Origin: Acinetobacter rongchengensis | GTDB lineage: Bacteria > Pseudomonadota > Gammaproteobacteria > Pseudomonadales > Moraxellaceae | Direction: 5' to 3' | DNA length: 32,740 nt | Assembly: GCF_003611475.1 (NCBI RefSeq) | Contig: NZ_RAXT01000038.1 | Coordinates: 1-32,740 of the forward strand | Shown: one piece after another, positions 28,989-32,740 of the stretch | Numbering within the stretch: position 1 is the first letter of the stretch | Layout: each line of letters begins with the position of its first letter | Notes under the pieces: generated by a model | The model's database searches: none | What the model was told of the DNA's origin: nothing | What the model saw: the letters and a program-made list of their open reading frames with translations, nothing else | Made by a program: the position numbers and the translations under genes

Positions 28989-29406
28989 TTTCTACTCAAA
29001 TTATGCTGTTAACGTTTGCATGAGTGTGAAAAACTTGATTGACAGAATGATGACATTGCTATGAAGAAATGATGAAATTACAAAAACTTATTTTTTCTAT
29101 TTTATATAATTCTCCATAATTTCTTCATATTTAATGATAAAATTCAGTTTTCTGTTATTTGTTCTTGAGTTTTTTTATGAACTCACAGAATATCCATAGA
29201 AAGGGATTTTAGGGTTGTAGCTAAAATACTCTCAGCTTTGGTCATGGAACTAGAAAATAGCCAAACTATGCTCATCATTTCCTTGCAGAGTATGTCAGCG
29301 CATGGTCATTCAATTTTAGTCGTTGATATAGAAATTTATGAGTTAATTGACGCACCCTGAGTCTTTACGAGATTTATAATATTCATCTGCTACAGAATTT
29401 AATCTG
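28989..29406. other. Divergent spacer between glpQ and the RND gene
   Basis: No gene is seen in the 418 bases. They hold the Pho-box-like site, a TATAAT at 29375-29380 that may serve the RND gene without a proper -35 (TTGACG at 29347 is 22 bases away), and a third copy of CCTTGCAG at 29281-29288. No binding site for a known efflux regulator is recognisable. Confidence 0.4.
29039..29056 (-). promoter_or_regulatory. Pho-box-like site upstream of glpQ
   Basis: On the minus strand ATGTCAT, CATT and CTGTCAA (29056-29039) give two 7-base units, each 6 of 7 to CTGTCAT, with the correct 4-base spacer of a PhoB site. It ends 50 bases before the glpQ ATG. A CATAAT -10-like element lies 33 bases downstream, farther than usual for a PhoB promoter. 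Confidence 0.6.
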
Positions 29407-32400
29407 ATGCTTTCAAAATTCTTTATTCATCGTCCTATTTTTGCTTGTGTACTCGCCATCATTGTGATGGCATTGGGTATTTTCTCCGTTATTCATCTTC
29501 CTGTAGAGCGTTATCCCGATATTGCACCACCTAGAATCACTGTGTCAGCGACTTATACAGGTGCAGATGCGGAAACAGTTGAACAGAGTGTAACCCAAGT
29601 TTTAGAACAACAGATCAAAGGTATAGACAATCTACTTTATTTTAGTTCGAGTAGTGACTCTTCTGGGCGTGCACGAATCAGTATTAGTTTTGAGAATGGA
29701 ACGGATCCTGATACCGCACAAGTCCAAGTTCAAAATAGTATTAATAGTGTGATTAGCCGTTTACCTGAAGATGTTCAGCGTCAAGGGGTCAATGTTTATA
29801 AATCACTTGGCGATACGTTTATGGTCGTGGGTTTATACGACGAAACGGGGAAAAGCAATAATATTGAATTAGGTGATTATCTTTCTGACCATATTGAGCA
29901 AGAGCTTTCTCGTATTGACGGTGTCGGGGAAGTTGATGTTTTTGGCTCACAATATGCAATGCGCATTTGGTTAAATCCGAATTTATTACGTCAATATCAA
30001 CTGATGCCGAGCGATATTCGTACAGCAATAGAGGCTCAAAATACTCAAGTTGCGGCAGGTGGAATCGGGGATTTACCCACAGTTGATGATCAATATTTAA
30101 ATGCTAAAGTCACTGCAGGTTCACGTTTAAAAACAGTTGAAGAATTTCGAAACATCATTGTCAAATCCAATGTGGATGGCAGTTACGTTTATTTAAAAGA
30201 TGTTGCACGTATTGAATTGGGTGCTGAAAATTACCAATCCTTTAATACCATTAATGGTTTTCCATCATCAGGTATCGGGATTTCTTTATCCTCTGGTGCA
30301 AATGCTTTAGCAACTTCAGCTTTGATCAAGGCTGAATTGGCACAAATTACACAAAAATTACCGCATGGCTATAAGATAGTTTATCCACGAGACAACACGC
30401 CTTTCGTGCAAGAGTCGATTAAAGAAGTTATCAAAACTTTATTTGAAGCCATCATTCTGGTTGTGATTGTCATGTTTGTTTTTTTACAAAGCTGGCGTGC
30501 AACTTTAATTCCAACTATTACTGTTCCTATCGTGATATTGGGAACATTTGCCGTGTTGTTTGCATTGGGAATCAGTATCAATACATTGACATTGTTTGCT
30601 CTAGTACTTGCGATTGGTCTATTGGTAGACGATGCCATTGTCGTTGTTGAAAATGTGGAACGACTGATGCATGAGCGTGGATTATCTGCAAAACAAGCCT
30701 CTATTGAATCTATGCAGGAAATGACTGGTGCTTTGATCGGGATCACTGTTGTGCTTACTGCTGTGTTTATTCCCATGGCTTTTTTCACAGGATCGACAGG
30801 GGTGATTTATCGCCAGTTCTCCATTACCTTAGTTGCAGCAATGGCTTTGTCACTCTTGGTTGCATTGATTTTGACACCTGCTTTATGCGCAATCATTCTT
30901 AAACCTAATCCAAAAACTATGCGTTGGGCAAATGGGTTTAATCAAAAACTTGAGCATTTAAAACAAGCCTATTTAAAACTTGTTGCAAAGACTCTGCAAT
31001 TGAAGTGGGTCGTTCTAGTCATTTTTATTGGGTTAGTTAGTGTTTTTGCAATGATTTATCGGGTTTTACCGACCAGTTTTATACCCAGTGAAGATCAAGG
31101 AATGTTGAGCGTTCAATTCCGCCTTGCGGAAGGTGCACCGATTTCCAAGAGCCGAATTGTCGGTGAAGAAATTCGTCAATATTTCCTAGAAAAAGAACAA
31201 CAAAATGTCAATATTGTACTGATTCGTTATGGTCGTAATTTCTCAGGAACAGGGCAAAACTTAGGCACAGGTTTTATTGCATTAAAACATTGGGATGAAC
31301 GTGTAGGGAGTGCCAATTCAGCTCAAGCCATCCGTGAACGTGCAATGAAATATTTTAAAAATAATAAAAATGCCAATATTACAGTGATGATGCCTTCTTC
31401 TGTGAATGGTTTGGGCAATAGCAACAGTATTGAATTTTGGATTCGGGATATTAATGGTCAAGGTCGGAAATACTTAGATCAGCAGTTTGAATTACTCAAA
31501 AATGAAGCGACAAAAGTAACTACTTTTGAAAACTTAGACAAACAGTCTAATCCTGATAAAGCGAAGCTCAAAGTTGAGGTAAATCAAAAATTAGCCTTGG
31601 CAAATGGTCTATCTCAGTCTGAAATCAACAGCACACTCTCTGCTGCTTGGGGAGGCTCATATATCAATGATTTTATTGACCGTGGTCGAATTAAACGAGT
31701 CATGATGCAAGCTGATGCAGCATTTCGTTCCAAGCCCGAAGATTTGCAATATTGGACGGTACGCAACGCACAAAATCAAATGATTCCGTTTAGTAATTTT
31801 GCAACAATCAATTGGGATGGTGGGCCTGATGTTGTCAATCGTTTTCAAGGCTATACAGCCCTAGAAATGGAAGCAGATGCAACAAAAAATACCAGTTCTG
31901 GCGTGGCAATGCGTGATATTCAAAAGCTGATTGCTCAACATGATGGAATTGATGTGGCATGGAGTGGTTTGTCATTCGAAGAACAGAAATCAAGCAGTCA
32001 GGCTTTATGGCTCTATTTAGTTTCAATTGGATTTATTTTCTTATGTCTTGCTGCTTTATATGAAAGTTGGTCGATTCCGACAGCAGTGATTGCAGCCATT
32101 CCGCTTGGCGTCGGTGGTAGTATTATTTTCAGTAAATTGATGGGGTTTCCAAATGATATTTACTTCCAAATAGCTTTACTCACCACTATTGGTCTGTCAT
32201 GTAAGAATGCGATCTTAATTGTAGAATTTGCAGCAATTGCACAAGAAAAAGGTCAAACTGCAGTTGCTGCTGCATTAGAAGCGGCAGGGCTGCGCTTACG
32301 TCCTATTTTAATGACTTCATTGGCCTTTGGTGCAGGTGTAATTCCTTTGGTTTTTGCTTTTGGCGCAGGGGCTGCAAGCCGTCAGGAAATTGGTGTAAGT

Positions 32401-32499
32401 GTATTGGGGGGCGTTGTTTTTGGGACAGTTTTAGTGCTGATTTTTATTCCATTTATGTACGTGTTGATTCGATCATTCTCGAAATCTAAAACCAGTTAA
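29407..32499 (+). CDS. RND (HAE-1) multidrug-type efflux transporter, no partner genes nearby
   Basis: Inner-membrane proton-driven trimeric exporter of the AcrB/AdeB superfamily. The 1030 residues have the duplicated layout of 12 transmembrane helices, starting MLSKFFIHRPIFACVLAIIV. The proton-relay residues are present: Asp408-Asp409 in GLLVDDAIVVVENVER and Lys933 in GLSCKNAILIVEF. The C-terminal LRPILMTSLAFGAGVIPLV is typical. No membrane fusion protein or outer-membrane factor gene lies within 400 bases on either side, and a terminator follows, so it would have to borrow partners from elsewhere. Similarity to AdeB is moderate. Start ATG at 29407 lacks a strong Shine-Dalgarno. Substrates cannot be inferred. 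Confidence 0.93.
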   Translation: MLSKFFIHRPIFACVLAIIVMALGIFSVIHLPVERYPDIAPPRITVSATYTGADAETVEQSVTQVLEQQIKGIDNLLYFSSSSDSSGRARISISFENGTDPDTAQVQVQNSINSVISRLPEDVQRQGVNVYKSLGDTFMVVGLYDETGKSNNIELGDYLSDHIEQELSRIDGVGEVDVFGSQYAMRIWLNPNLLRQYQLMPSDIRTAIEAQNTQVAAGGIGDLPTVDDQYLNAKVTAGSRLKTVEEFRNIIVKSNVDGSYVYLKDVARIELGAENYQSFNTINGFPSSGIGISLSSGANALATSALIKAELAQITQKLPHGYKIVYPRDNTPFVQESIKEVIKTLFEAIILVVIVMFVFLQSWRATLIPTITVPIVILGTFAVLFALGISINTLTLFALVLAIGLLVDDAIVVVENVERLMHERGLSAKQASIESMQEMTGALIGITVVLTAVFIPMAFFTGSTGVIYRQFSITLVAAMALSLLVALILTPALCAIILKPNPKTMRWANGFNQKLEHLKQAYLKLVAKTLQLKWVVLVIFIGLVSVFAMIYRVLPTSFIPSEDQGMLSVQFRLAEGAPISKSRIVGEEIRQYFLEKEQQNVNIVLIRYGRNFSGTGQNLGTGFIALKHWDERVGSANSAQAIRERAMKYFKNNKNANITVMMPSSVNGLGNSNSIEFWIRDINGQGRKYLDQQFELLKNEATKVTTFENLDKQSNPDKAKLKVEVNQKLALANGLSQSEINSTLSAAWGGSYINDFIDRGRIKRVMMQADAAFRSKPEDLQYWTVRNAQNQMIPFSNFATINWDGGPDVVNRFQGYTALEMEADATKNTSSGVAMRDIQKLIAQHDGIDVAWSGLSFEEQKSSSQALWLYLVSIGFIFLCLAALYESWSIPTAVIAAIPLGVGGSIIFSKLMGFPNDIYFQIALLTTIGLSCKNAILIVEFAAIAQEKGQTAVAAALEAAGLRLRPILMTSLAFGAGVIPLVFAFGAGAASRQEIGVSVLGGVVFGTVLVLIFIPFMYVLIRSFSKSKTS

Positions 32500-32639
32500 A
32501 GTAACGGTCATTTATCCAACTTTAAGTTAAAATTAACCGCAGTTTTTTAAATTTGGATTATTGAAATACAGGCAATTTAGCGTGTTTAGACAGCACCTTC
32601 AAATGATTTAAATACGATGATCTATCTTAAATTGCGAAT

Positions 32640-32668
32640 AGGCCATTATTTTTATAATGGCCTTTTTT
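32640..32668 (+). terminator. Rho-independent terminator downstream of the RND gene
   Basis: AGGCCATTAT (32640-32649) and ATAATGGCCT (32654-32663) form a perfect stem with a TTTT loop, followed by T6. It lies ~140 bases after the stop codon; I see no gene in the remaining 70 bases. Confidence 0.88.
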
Positions 32669-32740
32669 ATGGATTAATGATGTCTATGTTTAAAATGTGA
32701 TATATCGATTTGAACACAGGATATATACAATTCACTTGAA

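Overview
The window looks like a chromosomal segment of an Acinetobacter species or a very close relative. It is AT-rich throughout. Gene content and order fit that genus: carA-carB-greA, yhbY divergent from rlmE-ftsH-folP, a GTP-dependent PEP carboxykinase, and pobA divergent from an IclR-type pobR. I see no transposase, integrase, phage gene, CRISPR array or rRNA. This is mostly core chromosome with a few accessory patches: the left edge, the 24.2-25.1 kb gap, and the iron receptor and RND pump on the right.

Layout. At 1-1.1 kb are the tail of an unidentified AT-rich gene and a CatB-like acetyltransferase that converge and overlap. At 1.1-6.2 kb on the minus strand, carA and carB (carbamoyl phosphate for arginine and pyrimidines) precede greA, with a terminator after carB and another after greA. 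The carA leader holds a promoter, a 41-codon reading frame and a U-tract terminator. At 6.3-7.9 kb are a charged helical protein, a DOMON-like protein and yhbY. At 8.1-11.9 kb are rlmE, ftsH and folP. At 12.3-14.5 kb are a YfbK-type VWA lipoprotein and a DUF5713 protein. An elongator tRNA-Met with a clear promoter and terminator lies at 14.7 kb. At 15.1-17.5 kb are a small exported protein and pckG on the minus strand. At 17.9-19.6 kb a lipid-kinase-family gene overlaps a metallophosphoesterase gene. At 19.6-21.9 kb groES-groEL follows a sigma-32-type promoter. At 22.1-24.2 kb are pobR and pobA. At 25.1-32.5 kb are a TonB-dependent siderophore receptor, dgkA, a lipoprotein glycerophosphodiesterase behind a Pho-box-like element, and a lone RND transporter gene.

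Functional links. rlmE, yhbY, greA, ftsH and groESL serve transcription, ribosome maturation and protein quality control. Three loci handle phospholipid metabolites: the YegS/DagK-type kinase with its phosphoesterase partner, the membrane DgkA, and the Pho-box-linked GlpQ-like enzyme. pobA feeds protocatechuate into the beta-ketoadipate route under PobR control.

The most interesting candidate is the carA leader. By layout it resembles the UTP-sensitive attenuator of the enterobacterial pyrBI operon: a short leader frame with a run of Phe codons made of uninterrupted U residues, lying inside a terminator hairpin. This is inference from sequence and needs experimental and comparative checking.
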